Shown here: piece after piece, positions 17,259 to 25,134 of the stretch
Layout of the letters: every line of letters starts with the position of its first letter
Numbering within the stretch: the stretch's first letter is position 1
Source of the DNA: AG25 sp035517615
Lineage (GTDB): Bacteria > Gemmatimonadota > Gemmatimonadetes > Gemmatimonadales > GWC2-71-9
Assembly: GCA_035517615.1 (NCBI GenBank)
Contig: DATIYM010000013.1
Span: 56,401-120,400, forward strand
Direction: 5' to 3'
Length of the DNA: 64,000 nt
The notes under the pieces: generated by a model
Told to the model about the DNA's origin: nothing
The model's database searches: none
Seen by the model: the letters and a program-made list of their open reading frames with translations, nothing else
Position numbers and translations under genes: made by a program

Positions 17259-18497
17259 ATGCTCCAGCACCCCGAACGGCGAGCTGCCGGCCGGTGCGGA
17301 CGTGATCTGCCAGCGAGAGCGCGAGTGAGCGGAACCGAACCGATACGTGATTCGAGGCGGGAAATCCTGCGGCAGGCGAGCATGGCGCTCGGCGGCCGAT
17401 CCGTGACGTTGTGGGAAGTCTCCTCCAAGGCGGAGCTGAACCCGCTCCTGACGAGCGAGATGCACCCCGCCCACCACGCTACCCATCTGGACGTCGACAC
17501 GACGCTCCGGCGCTGGAACATCCCGATCGTCCAGGGCAGCCGCTGGGTTGGGACCCGGGGGCCGACGGATGGCCCGTGGGTGATCGCCCCCGTGCGCACG
17601 CTCCCGCCGGCGCCGCCGCCGAACGGGCATGAGCGGCGCAGCGGCGACCGCGTCACGCTCGAACTGGCGGGACTGTGCCTGGGGTTGCTCGATCGCCGCG
17701 AGCAGGCGGGCGCGGCTCTCGCTCCTGACCCGGCCCCATCCCGCGATATCACCACTCTGCCTGGGATCATTGCGCACGAGCTGGGGAACAGGCTCACCAC
17801 CGCCCGTGCCGCGCTGCAAATGGCGATGGAGTCGATCGGCCGGTGGACCGAGGTTCAGGCGGCCCGGCGGCTCGAAATCATGGATGACCTGGGCCACGTC
17901 ATGGAGGACATCGACCGGGGCACCCAGTTCCTGCGCGCCGTCAAGGATCGGGCGCGGGGCGCCCTGGCCCGGTGGGAGCGGTTTGACGCGGCCCGCGTGA
18001 TTCAATCGTGCTGCACGCTCGAAGCCCGCGTCCTCCGGGAGCGTGCGCGGGTCGAGCTGGCGGGCGCCCTCGAGCCGACCTATCTGCATGGGGATCCGAA
18101 TGCGTTGTACGATGCGCTGGTGAACGTCATCCGGAACGCCGCCGACGCCACGGTGGGCTCGAAGTCGGGCCAACCGGCGGTGGTCACCGTGTCGGCGGAG
18201 CGGAAGGGGGCTTCCCTCTATGTCTCGGTGAGTGATCGAGGCGCCGGAATTCCCGCGCCGTTGCTCGAGAGAATTTTCGAACCGGGGTTCACCACCAAGG
18301 GATTTGGTGAGGGTACGGGAATGGGGCTGGTGCTCGTCCAGGACGTGGTGCGCAACATGTTCGGTGGCAACATCGCGCTCGATTCGACGGTAGGGGCGGG
18401 CACGACCGTTACGCTCGCTCTCCCGATCCCTCCGCAGCGTGGCGGGGCATCGACTGCCCCTGGGGCTTCCGCCCAGGCGCCCGCCTCGACGGACTGA
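17259..18497 (+). CDS. Sensor histidine kinase with a degenerate N-terminal sensor region
   Basis: A 412-residue cytosolic kinase. Residues about 25-150 look like a GAF-like or degenerate sensory domain without clear motifs. The H-box is PGIIAHELGNRLTTARAALQMA. The HATPase shows DALVNVIRNAADA (N-box), VSDRGAGIPAPLLERIFEPGFTTK (G1/F) and GTGMGLVLVQDVVRNMFGG (G2). The Ala/Pro-rich tail is low complexity. No receiver gene is adjacent on the same strand. I give the ATG at 17259, but GTG at 17325 is an equally possible start because the first 22 residues look non-conserved. Confidence 0.8.
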   Translation: MLQHPERRAAGRCGRDLPARARVSGTEPIRDSRREILRQASMALGGRSVTLWEVSSKAELNPLLTSEMHPAHHATHLDVDTTLRRWNIPIVQGSRWVGTRGPTDGPWVIAPVRTLPPAPPPNGHERRSGDRVTLELAGLCLGLLDRREQAGAALAPDPAPSRDITTLPGIIAHELGNRLTTARAALQMAMESIGRWTEVQAARRLEIMDDLGHVMEDIDRGTQFLRAVKDRARGALARWERFDAARVIQSCCTLEARVLRERARVELAGALEPTYLHGDPNALYDALVNVIRNAADATVGSKSGQPAVVTVSAERKGASLYVSVSDRGAGIPAPLLERIFEPGFTTKGFGEGTGMGLVLVQDVVRNMFGGNIALDSTVGAGTTVTLALPIPPQRGGASTAPGASAQAPASTD

Positions 18498-18556
18498 GCG
18501 CACCCGTCGGCGCCCAGAGCCAGGCGTCACTCGCCGTGCACGCCTAGATTCCCAAA

Positions 18557-20179
18557 ATGTCCGGCCGCATTCCCACACCGACCAACGAGCCAGTCTTCTC
18601 GTACGCCCCCGGCACCTCCGAACGTGTCGAGCTGAAGGGCGCGCTCAAGGAACTCTCGTCCGGCGCGCTGGACATACCGCTCGTGATCGGCGGCCAGGAA
18701 GTGCGCACCGGGAACACAGCGGATGTGGTGATGCCTCACTGCCATCGCCACGTGCTCGCAAAGGTCCAGCAGGCGGGTCCGGACGAGATCCGCGGCGCGA
18801 TTGCCGCGGCTCGTCAAGCGTGGCGCGACTGGTCGCGCTGGTCGCTCGAGGCGCGCGCCGCAGTGTTTCTCAAGGCCGCCGACCTGCTCGCGACTCGCCA
18901 CCGCGCCCGGGTAAACGCCGCGACCATGCTGGGCCAGTCGAAAACCGCCCACCAGGCGGAAATCGATGCCGCATGTGAGCTGGTGGATTTTCTCCGATTC
19001 AACGTGCACTTCGCGGAACGGTTGTACGCGGAGCAGCCTGTTTCGGTGACCGGAACGTGGAACAGCATGGACTACCGGCCACTCGAGGGATTCGTGTATG
19101 CGGTCACCCCGTTCAACTTCACCTCCATCGGCGGGAATCTTCCCACTGCTCCGGCCATCATGGGCAATACCGTCGTGTGGAAGCCGGCGAGTACGGCGGT
19201 GCTCTCGAATTACGCGCTTTTTCAGGTGCTCGTCGAAGCCGGCCTCCCGCCCGGCGTGATCAACTTCCTGCCAGGACCCGCAGCCGCGATCTCCGACCTC
19301 CTGCTCTCGGACCGGCACCTGGCGGGGATTCATTTCACCGGGTCGACGGAGGTGTTTCGGACACTCTCGCGCCGAGTCGCGGAGCGGCTGGAACATTACG
19401 TCAGCTACCCCCGGCTCGTGGGTGAAACGGGCGGGAAGGACTTCGTGATTGCGCATGCCAGCGCCGACGTGGACGCCCTCGCCGTGGGGCTCGTGCGCGG
19501 AGCGTTCGAATATCAGGGACAGAAGTGCAGCGCGGCATCGCGAGCCTACGTGCCGCACAGCCTGTGGCCCGCGCTGCGCGAGCGGATCCAAGGAATCTTG
19601 AGCGAGCTGCGCGTGGGAGATCCCGCCGACTTTCGGAATTTCATGGGCGCCGTCATCGACCACCGCGCCTTCGAGAAAATCGTGGCATACATCGATGCGG
19701 CGCGGAACACGGCGGGCGTCGAGGTCATTGCAGGTGGCGGGTCGGACGGCCGCGAGGGGTATTTCATTCAACCCACCCTGCTCGAAGTCAAAGACCCGGC
19801 GTACCGGACCATGTGCGAAGAAATCTTCGGGCCCGTCCTGTCGCTCCACGTGTATGCCGACGCCCACTGGAACGAAATGCTCGACATTGTCGATCGCACG
19901 TCGCCCTACGCGTTGACCGGTGCCGTGTTCGCCCGCGATCGGGCGGCCGTTGAGCAAGCACAGCAGGCCCTGCGCTACGCCGCGGGAAACTTCTACGTGA
20001 ACGACAAACCGACGGGAGCCGTCGTGGGGCAGCAGCCGTTCGGGGGAGCCCGCGCGAGCGGCACCAACGACAAGGCCGGCAGCATCCTCAATCTGATTCG
20101 GTGGACGAGCCCGCGGGCGGTGAAGGAGACTTTCGTGCCGCCCCACGACTGGCCCTACAGCTTCATGAGAGAACCTTGA
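18557..20179 (+). CDS. pruA: L-glutamate gamma-semialdehyde (1-pyrroline-5-carboxylate) dehydrogenase
   Basis: Second step of proline breakdown: oxidises glutamate semialdehyde to glutamate with NAD. The 540-residue protein matches the mitochondrial-type P5C dehydrogenase, with VTPFNFTSIGGNLPTAPAIMGNTVVWKPAS, the general base Glu in LVGETGGKDFV, the catalytic Cys in YQGQKCSAASRAYVP, and the closing QQPFGGARASGTNDKAG. No proline dehydrogenase gene is adjacent. Its TGA overlaps the TTG of the HmuY-like gene (TTGA), an odd partner for a catabolic enzyme. Confidence 0.94.
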   Translation: MSGRIPTPTNEPVFSYAPGTSERVELKGALKELSSGALDIPLVIGGQEVRTGNTADVVMPHCHRHVLAKVQQAGPDEIRGAIAAARQAWRDWSRWSLEARAAVFLKAADLLATRHRARVNAATMLGQSKTAHQAEIDAACELVDFLRFNVHFAERLYAEQPVSVTGTWNSMDYRPLEGFVYAVTPFNFTSIGGNLPTAPAIMGNTVVWKPASTAVLSNYALFQVLVEAGLPPGVINFLPGPAAAISDLLLSDRHLAGIHFTGSTEVFRTLSRRVAERLEHYVSYPRLVGETGGKDFVIAHASADVDALAVGLVRGAFEYQGQKCSAASRAYVPHSLWPALRERIQGILSELRVGDPADFRNFMGAVIDHRAFEKIVAYIDAARNTAGVEVIAGGGSDGREGYFIQPTLLEVKDPAYRTMCEEIFGPVLSLHVYADAHWNEMLDIVDRTSPYALTGAVFARDRAAVEQAQQALRYAAGNFYVNDKPTGAVVGQQPFGGARASGTNDKAGSILNLIRWTSPRAVKETFVPPHDWPYSFMREP

Positions 20180-20781
20180 AGCGCCCGCCCATACTCGTCA
20201 TCGTGCTCGCCGCCTCGTTCGTGTTGCTCGTCGCTGCGCTCCTGATCGGGTCATTCACGTCACCGGAATTCCCGGCGTACACGCTAACGAAGCGGGCTCC
20301 CGCCGCGCTCGGAGATACGCTCGTTGGCCCCGCTACGTACACGCTCGACGCTTCGGCCACCGATCAATGGCGGCGCTTCGATTTTGCGCGCAACGCGGTG
20401 GTCGACTCAGGATCGTGGGATATCGCCTTCGAACGGTTTCACCTGATCGTCGCGCCCGGGGGGGGCATCGTGGACCTGGGCCTCGTGCCGTTCGACTCCG
20501 TGACCGCGCTGCCAGGCGCGGGCTACGAGGCGAACACGGTCTCGGGGCGCGATACGATCAATCCGGGCGTGGGGAAGTGGTACGATTACAGTATGCTGTC
20601 CCACCTGCTTACCTCGAAGCATCACGTCTACGCGGTGAGGACTCCGCGGGGGAAGTACGCGAAGCTCGAGATGCTGGCCTACTACTGCAAGGACGCGGGC
20701 ACGGCGTGTATCACCTTCCGCTATGCGTACCAGGGAAACGGGAGCCAGAGCCTGAAACGGCAAAGCCCCCAGGCCAACTGA
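20176..20781 (+). CDS. HmuY-like membrane-anchored protein
   Basis: A 201-residue protein with one N-terminal membrane anchor or signal (PPILVIVLAASFVLLVAALLIG) and an outside domain. The phrase WRRFDFARNAVV...SWDIAFERFHLIVAPGGGIVDLG resembles HmuY-family domains, which bind heme in Bacteroidota, but no heme ligand can be assigned. The C-terminal part has two Cys (YYCKDAGTACITFRYAYQ) that may form a disulfide. The TTG start is inferred from the overlap with the pruA stop. A perfect terminator hairpin covers its last codons. Confidence 0.65.
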   Translation: MKRPPILVIVLAASFVLLVAALLIGSFTSPEFPAYTLTKRAPAALGDTLVGPATYTLDASATDQWRRFDFARNAVVDSGSWDIAFERFHLIVAPGGGIVDLGLVPFDSVTALPGAGYEANTVSGRDTINPGVGKWYDYSMLSHLLTSKHHVYAVRTPRGKYAKLEMLAYYCKDAGTACITFRYAYQGNGSQSLKRQSPQAN

Positions 20782-20794
20782 AGACTGGGGGCTT
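20763..20794 (+). terminator. Hairpin terminator at the end of the HmuY-like gene
   Basis: AAGCCCCCAG (20763-20772) pairs perfectly with CTGGGGGCTT (20785-20794) around a 12-base loop. The left arm lies within the last codons of the gene. The hairpin is symmetrical enough to serve the convergent small gene as well. There is no long T-tract. Confidence 0.75.
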
Positions 20795-20821
20795 CACGCT
20801 TAGCTCGAGGATGTCGCAGGT

Positions 20822-20998
20822 CTATTTTGGCGGCAGAATCTTGAACATGCCTGTGCCACACACCGGACAGACGCCCTTCAGCGCAGGCCGGCCATTCGCC
20901 ATTTTCACCTGCTGCGCGTTCGAAATTTTGCGCTTGGCCTTGCACTTGACGCAGTAGCCCTCATCCGCAGCCATCGGAGTCTTTCCAGCCTTCGCCAT
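20822..20998 (-). CDS. DUF5679 zinc-ribbon protein
   Basis: A 58-residue protein: a short basic/Ala start, then YCVKCKAKRKI...MANGRPALKGVCPVCGTGMFKI. The two CxxC pairs (Cys16/Cys19 and Cys44/Cys47) form a zinc ribbon of the DUF5679 type, which also occurs at the end of some DNA topoisomerase I proteins. It is likely a nucleic-acid-binding accessory protein, but its role is not known. The ATG has a strong GGAGGA site seven bases upstream. The gene is monocistronic. Confidence 0.85.
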   Translation of the reverse strand: MAKAGKTPMAADEGYCVKCKAKRKISNAQQVKMANGRPALKGVCPVCGTGMFKILPPK

Positions 20999-21351
20999 GT
21001 GATTCCTCCGTTAACGGGGCCAACCCAGAACCGGACGGGGTGACCAAGCACCGACCCACCGTGCGGGACGGTCACAACATAATATGGCCACGCTTGAGTG
21101 TGGGGCCGCCGCAACGGAAAGACGCCCGGGAGCGGCCGTGTGACTGCGGTCACGAGGGGCTCGCCTGAGCCGTGTCCATCGACGTATCATAAAGCCTTCC
21201 ACCAAGTTGGCTCGGGTGGCGAGGGCCGGCGGTGGGGCAACGGTGCTTCCCGGGGGTATCGATCCAGGATGAGGCATCCGGAATGCTCGTGGCCGGTGTC
21301 GTGGAGGAACTGGCGCTCCCGGCCGTTGGTATGCTGACGCGCACGAATCCG
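20999..21351. other. Non-coding divergent region between the zinc-ribbon and DUF255 genes
   Basis: About 350 bases without a supported gene. It must hold the promoters of both divergent neighbours. AT-rich words stand out in an otherwise GC-rich stretch (CATAATATGG near 21078 and ATCATAAAG near 21188) and could be -10 regions, but I see no matching -35 sequences. Part of the right half may be coding if the DUF255 gene starts further upstream than I place it. Confidence 0.5.
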
Positions 21352-22899
21352 ATGCGTACCCGTCTCCTGCCGCTCTATGGCGCCCTCCTGTCGGCATTCG
21401 CCTGTGCACCTGAACATGGTGCGCTGGCGAACCGCATGGCGCGGGCGGGCACCCACTATCTGACTGACGCGGCGGGCGAGCCGGTGAGCTGGCAGCCGTG
21501 GGGAATGAACGCCTTCCATACGGCGGCGAGGCTCGACCGGCCCGTGCTGCTCTACATCGGCGGCGACGACTGTTCCCGCTGTGCCCTCATGGATCGCGAG
21601 ACGTACGGCGATCCCGTACTCGGCGCGCTCATCGACTCGCTATTCGTTCCCGTCCGCGTGGATCGCGACGAACGCCCGGATGTGGCTGAGCGCTATCAGA
21701 CGGCCGTGCAGCTCCTGACCGGGCTTCGCGGCTATCCCTTGACGGTGTTCCTGATGCCCGATGGCTCGGCTTTTTTCGGCGGCACGTATTTTCCTGCCGA
21801 CGATCCGATCACCGGTCGCGGCATGAGGCAGATCCTCCCGGATGTGGCGCGGAGCTACAAGGCAGAACGCACCTTCATTCTTCATCAGGCCACGCTGGTG
21901 CGGCAGCTCGCCTACACGCACGACGCCGGTTCCCGCGGCGTGCTCGAGCCCAGTACCATCGAGCACGACGTGGCCGAAGTGCGAGCCGATCTCGTGACGG
22001 CGCAACGCGACCGATTCACCCTGGCGTCGTTCCGCTACATGCAGGCTGCCGGGCTCTTGCTCGCGGCGTTCGTGCACGACGGCGACACGACGGACCTCCA
22101 GGTCGCGCGCGGGGTGCTCGACTGGGTTGCCGATTCTGGCGAGCGCGTGGCTCGCTCGGGGGAGCGCGACGGGTCGCCTGGGGTACTGCGGGCGGCCATG
22201 CTGCGCAATCTTGCGACCGGGTGGTCGCTCACTGGAGACGTGCACTACCGCGCGGCGGCCCGCACGCTCGCGGTTTCGCTGGAACGCGGCCTCGCGGACA
22301 CCACGCAACGGATCGTGTTCGCGGACCGCGAGGCGTACGTGATCGGATCGCTGCTCGAGGCTGCGGCGGGTGTCGGCGATAGCGTCGCCGCGCGCGCCGG
22401 CGTGCGGGCGCTCGATGCACTGCTCGCGCGCGCCTACACGTCTGATCGTGGAGTGCGCCACACCGCCGCCTGGCCGCCTCCGGGTGGACCCGGCACCGCT
22501 CCGTTACTGCTACAAGACCAGATTCAAACCGCCAGCGCCTGTCTCGCGGCGTACAACACGACAGGGATTCCGCGGTATCTCGCGCTGGCCGTCGATCTCA
22601 TGAGCACGATTGACCACGCGTTCGCCGACCCGCTGGGCGGTTACTACGATGCGTCTGGCGTGGAGCCGGCCGCGCCCGCCGTTGCGGATCGCACCAAACA
22701 GGTGAGTGATGACGTGCTGCCGGGAGCGAACGCGGCGGTCGCGCGGGTGCTGCTGCAGCTCGCCGATGCGACTGGCGACGCGAACTATCGGCGTCGCGCC
22801 GAAGCGACACTCGAGGCCTTTGCGGGCGCCGCTTCGCAGGAGGGGATGCAAGTCTCGAACTATCTCACCGTGGCGCTGGCGGTCATTCCCGCGCGCTGA
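21352..22899 (+). CDS. DUF255 / YyaL-like thioredoxin-domain lipoprotein
   Basis: A 515-residue protein with a lipoprotein-type signal (LLPLYGALLSAFAC, lipobox Cys near residue 18). An N-terminal thioredoxin-like domain follows, typical of the DUF255/SSP411 family: WQPWGMNAFHTAARLDRPVLLYIGGDDCSRCALMDRETY, with CSRC in the active position, and PVRVDRDERPDVAERY, GLRGYPLTVFLMPDGSAFFGGTYFP. An alpha/alpha-barrel-like C-terminal part follows (GGYYDASG...). Family members may bind thiols or sugars; function is unsettled. The upstream in-frame ATG codons lack signal-peptide sense, so I chose 21352. Confidence 0.82.
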   Translation: MRTRLLPLYGALLSAFACAPEHGALANRMARAGTHYLTDAAGEPVSWQPWGMNAFHTAARLDRPVLLYIGGDDCSRCALMDRETYGDPVLGALIDSLFVPVRVDRDERPDVAERYQTAVQLLTGLRGYPLTVFLMPDGSAFFGGTYFPADDPITGRGMRQILPDVARSYKAERTFILHQATLVRQLAYTHDAGSRGVLEPSTIEHDVAEVRADLVTAQRDRFTLASFRYMQAAGLLLAAFVHDGDTTDLQVARGVLDWVADSGERVARSGERDGSPGVLRAAMLRNLATGWSLTGDVHYRAAARTLAVSLERGLADTTQRIVFADREAYVIGSLLEAAAGVGDSVAARAGVRALDALLARAYTSDRGVRHTAAWPPPGGPGTAPLLLQDQIQTASACLAAYNTTGIPRYLALAVDLMSTIDHAFADPLGGYYDASGVEPAAPAVADRTKQVSDDVLPGANAAVARVLLQLADATGDANYRRRAEATLEAFAGAASQEGMQVSNYLTVALAVIPAR

Positions 22900-22966
22900 T
22901 TCGCAGCGCACTAGCGTTCCGCCTTGCACGCCGCTAGCGTGACGCCCACTCGTTCCCGCAGGTCTG

Positions 22967-23515
22967 ATGAGTATCAGGAGTGACCCCTCTGACCCGGAAG
23001 TCGTTGCACGGGTACTAGGCGGTGATCAGGAGGCATTCGGGATCCTGATTCGCCGCTACGAACCGGGATTGCTCCGCTATGCGACTCGCATGCTGGGTAA
23101 TGGCGACGCGGCAGCGGATGCGGTGGCTGAAGGGCTGGTGCGCGCATACCGCCACCTCGCGAGCTGCCGCGAGCCCGTCCGCCTGCGGACGTGGTTGTAC
23201 AGAATCGTGGCGAACCGGTGCAAGAGTCATCTCGCCCGGCATTCGACCAGCGATGTGTCGCTCGAGGAGGCGCCCCCGATGGCGGATCCGGCGGACACCG
23301 AGGCGGAAGTCGAGCGAGCCGAACAGGTCGCGTTGGTGGAACGGGCGCTCGAGCGGCTATCGCCGGAAAAGCGCCAGGCGTTCGTTCTGAAACATGTCGA
23401 GGGGATGAGTTACGAGGAGATGGCAGCGGTAACGGGCGAGCGCATTCCCGCGTTGAAAATGCGGGTGCACCGCGCCCGGGAGGCGCTGCTCGAGGCGCTG
23501 GAGGAGTACCGATGA
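22967..23515 (+). CDS. ECF-type RNA polymerase sigma factor
   Basis: A 182-residue sigma factor. Region 2 runs from ALIRRYEP-like FGILIRRYEPGLLRYATRML through RTWLYRIVANRCKSHL, and region 4 has LSPEKRQAFVLKHVEGMSYEEMAAVTGERIPALKMRVHRAREALLEAL. A short acidic linker joins them. It is the first gene of a three-gene unit, overlapping the next gene by ATGA. The product of that gene, a membrane protein with a short cytoplasmic N-terminus, is the probable anti-sigma partner. Confidence 0.93.
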   Translation: MSIRSDPSDPEVVARVLGGDQEAFGILIRRYEPGLLRYATRMLGNGDAAADAVAEGLVRAYRHLASCREPVRLRTWLYRIVANRCKSHLARHSTSDVSLEEAPPMADPADTEAEVERAEQVALVERALERLSPEKRQAFVLKHVEGMSYEEMAAVTGERIPALKMRVHRAREALLEALEEYR

Positions 23516-24120
23516 ATCCAATCGATCCGAGAGTGCATCAGGCGCTGGACGGCGAAATTTCGCCGGACTCGCTGCCACCCGAGCTCAGACGCCAGGTCGA
23601 ACGGCTCGAGAGCGCGGCCGCATTGCTCGTTCGCGTACCGAGCCTCGAGGGCGTCGAACGCCGGGTGATGGCGATCATCGCCCGCCCGGCCCCGACCCGG
23701 CTTCGGCGGCTCACGCGTTGGCTCGTGACCCCGCACTCGCTCGTCCTGCGCGTGCGTCCGGTGTGGAGCGTGGCGCTCGCGGCGGTCGCGGTGCTGTTCG
23801 CGATCATCCCGGTGCGCGAAACCGGGGTGCGACTCGGTCGGGAAGAAGGCGTCGCGCAATTCGTCGCACGCTTCCCCGGCGCGCAGTCGGTGGCCGTCGT
23901 GGGATCATTCAACGATTGGGCGCCCGGCTCGATCCCCATGGAAGACCGGGATCACGACGGAGTGTGGCGAGCGTCAGTCGTGCTGCCGGCCGGCACCCAC
24001 GAGTACATGTTCGTGGTCGACGGAGAACGCTGGGTGGCCGACCCGCTGGCGGGGCGCTATGTCGCGGACGATTTCGGGCGCGAAAACTCCTTGCTCATCG
24101 TGCGTCCGGCTCATCGATGA
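23512..24120 (+). CDS. Probable membrane anti-sigma factor with a C-terminal CBM48 (AMPK-type glycan-binding) domain
   Basis: A 202-residue protein. The first 75 residues are cytoplasmic and begin with VHQALDGEISPDSLPPELRRQVERLE, the style of zinc-free anti-sigma domains. One membrane helix (VWSVALAAVAVLFAIIPV) follows. Residues about 115-200 are an early-set/CBM48 domain: FVARFPGAQSVAVVGSFNDW, GVWRASVVLPAGTHEYMFVVDGERWVADP. CBM48 domains bind alpha-glucans in AMPK and branching enzymes. The orientation would place the glycan domain in the periplasm as a sensor for the sigma factor. The pairing is inferred from overlap and layout. Confidence 0.75.
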   Translation: MNPIDPRVHQALDGEISPDSLPPELRRQVERLESAAALLVRVPSLEGVERRVMAIIARPAPTRLRRLTRWLVTPHSLVLRVRPVWSVALAAVAVLFAIIPVRETGVRLGREEGVAQFVARFPGAQSVAVVGSFNDWAPGSIPMEDRDHDGVWRASVVLPAGTHEYMFVVDGERWVADPLAGRYVADDFGRENSLLIVRPAHR

Positions 24121-24815
24121 AGCGGGCGGCCTTACTCCTGACCCTCGTCATGGCTGTGCCCACGGCGCCCCACGCGCTGCGGGCGCAGTCCGTGCGCGCC
24201 CGTCTCGAGGGCCGTGTCCCGGCGTCGAGCATCCCGGCCATTGACTCGCTGATTCACGAGGCAGGGCGCGAAGGGCTGCCCACCGATCTCCTGGTACAGA
24301 AGGCGATCGAAGGCGGCGCGAAGCACGTGTCGGGCGAGCGGATCGTCAAGGCGATCGAGCTGAACATCGATCAACTGCGCCGGGCGCAGACGCTGCTCGT
24401 GAGCGCGGGCGATATGCCGCCGGTCACGCCGTCCGAGGTGGCGGCGGTTGTCTGGGCCCGGAAGCGCGGCCTGGACAGTGCGACGGTTACGCGTATCGTC
24501 TCCGCGATTCCGGACGACCGCCGTGCCGCCGCGCTGCACGCAGTGGCCGATCTCGTGTTTCACCAATTCCAGGCCGACTCGGCCACGGACTTGATCCTGA
24601 CCGCCGTGCGTGAAGGCATGCACGGCGGGCGGCTGCTCGACGTGTCGTACGCTGCCGTCCAGGAGATCCAGCGCGGCCATACGCGTCCCGAAGCGCTGGC
24701 CATGGTCGAGCGCCAGCTGCCGAACGTTCCCACCCAGCCGCCGCCCGCCAAGAGCACTCTGGAACGTGCGCGGAGGCCGATTGCCGCCAGCCATACGGAG
24801 TCGGTCACTCCCTAA
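24117..24815 (+). CDS. Exported helical protein of unknown function, third gene of the sigma unit
   Basis: A 232-residue protein with a signal peptide (LLLTLVMAVPTAPHALRAQ). The mature part is mainly helical and built of loosely repeated segments, such as LVQKAIEGGAKHVSGERIVKAI and LILTAVREGMHGGRLLDVSYAAVQEI, which resemble each other (xLhxxAhxxGh). The C-terminus is Pro/Ser-rich. No catalytic motif is visible. The start ATG overlaps the stop of the CBM48 protein (ATGA), so it likely belongs to the same regulated unit. Confidence 0.75.
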   Translation: MKRAALLLTLVMAVPTAPHALRAQSVRARLEGRVPASSIPAIDSLIHEAGREGLPTDLLVQKAIEGGAKHVSGERIVKAIELNIDQLRRAQTLLVSAGDMPPVTPSEVAAVVWARKRGLDSATVTRIVSAIPDDRRAAALHAVADLVFHQFQADSATDLILTAVREGMHGGRLLDVSYAAVQEIQRGHTRPEALAMVERQLPNVPTQPPPAKSTLERARRPIAASHTESVTP

Positions 24816-24912
24816 AGCTCCGGGCTGGGCGTGACGGCCTGGCTCCTTCCCGGGTCTAGGATGTGCAGCGGGCCATGGCGGTCCGCCTATCCCCCTTGGA
24901 GGAATACCGAAA

Positions 24913-25134
24913 ATGATTCATCGTCTCATGCTCGCAGCCGCGCTCGTCGCCGCCCCCGCGATGGTTGTTGCGCAGCAGCCGGCCCCCGCGCATTCGCAGC
25001 AGGCCGACACGGCGAAGCACAAGGCCGACACGACCCATAAGAGTTCCAGCAAGAGCAGCAGCAAGAGCAAGAGCAAGAGCAGCACCAAGCCGAAGAGCAC
25101 CACGAAGCCTGCCGCTGACAGCACCAAGAAGTAA
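24913..25134 (+). CDS. Small exported Ser/Lys-rich low-complexity peptide
   Basis: A 73-residue peptide: a clear signal sequence (RLMLAAALVAAPAMVVAQ) and a mature part of about 50 residues made almost only of Ser, Lys, Thr, Ala and Pro, with tandem SSSKS and KSKS units. TTGGAGGA precedes the ATG by 11 bases, so translation is credible. Strong positive charge suggests interaction with DNA, cell-wall polymer or envelope polyanions; this is inference. Its TAA lies directly against the argJ stop on the other strand, with no bases between. Confidence 0.75.
   Translation: MIHRLMLAAALVAAPAMVVAQQPAPAHSQQADTAKHKADTTHKSSSKSSSKSKSKSSTKPKSTTKPAADSTKK

Noticed and set aside
17133..18578. A 481-codon minus-strand frame opposite the second histidine kinase
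   Set aside because: The plus strand shows a complete HATPase with all boxes. The antisense frame is compositional only.
18527..20146. A 539-codon minus-strand open frame opposite pruA
   Set aside because: It is the antisense shadow of a highly conserved dehydrogenase. The translation is Arg/His/Gly-rich without domains. High GC makes long antisense frames common here.
21060..21200. Possible RNA gene in the 350-base divergent gap
   Set aside because: I tried to fold tRNA-like or riboswitch-like shapes and found no acceptor stem or conserved core; the region is best called a promoter region.
24997..25125. CRISPR-like or tandem DNA array in the Ser/Lys-rich gene
   Set aside because: The repetition (AGCAAGAGC units) is codon-level repeat of Ser-Lys in a translated frame, with no spacers.
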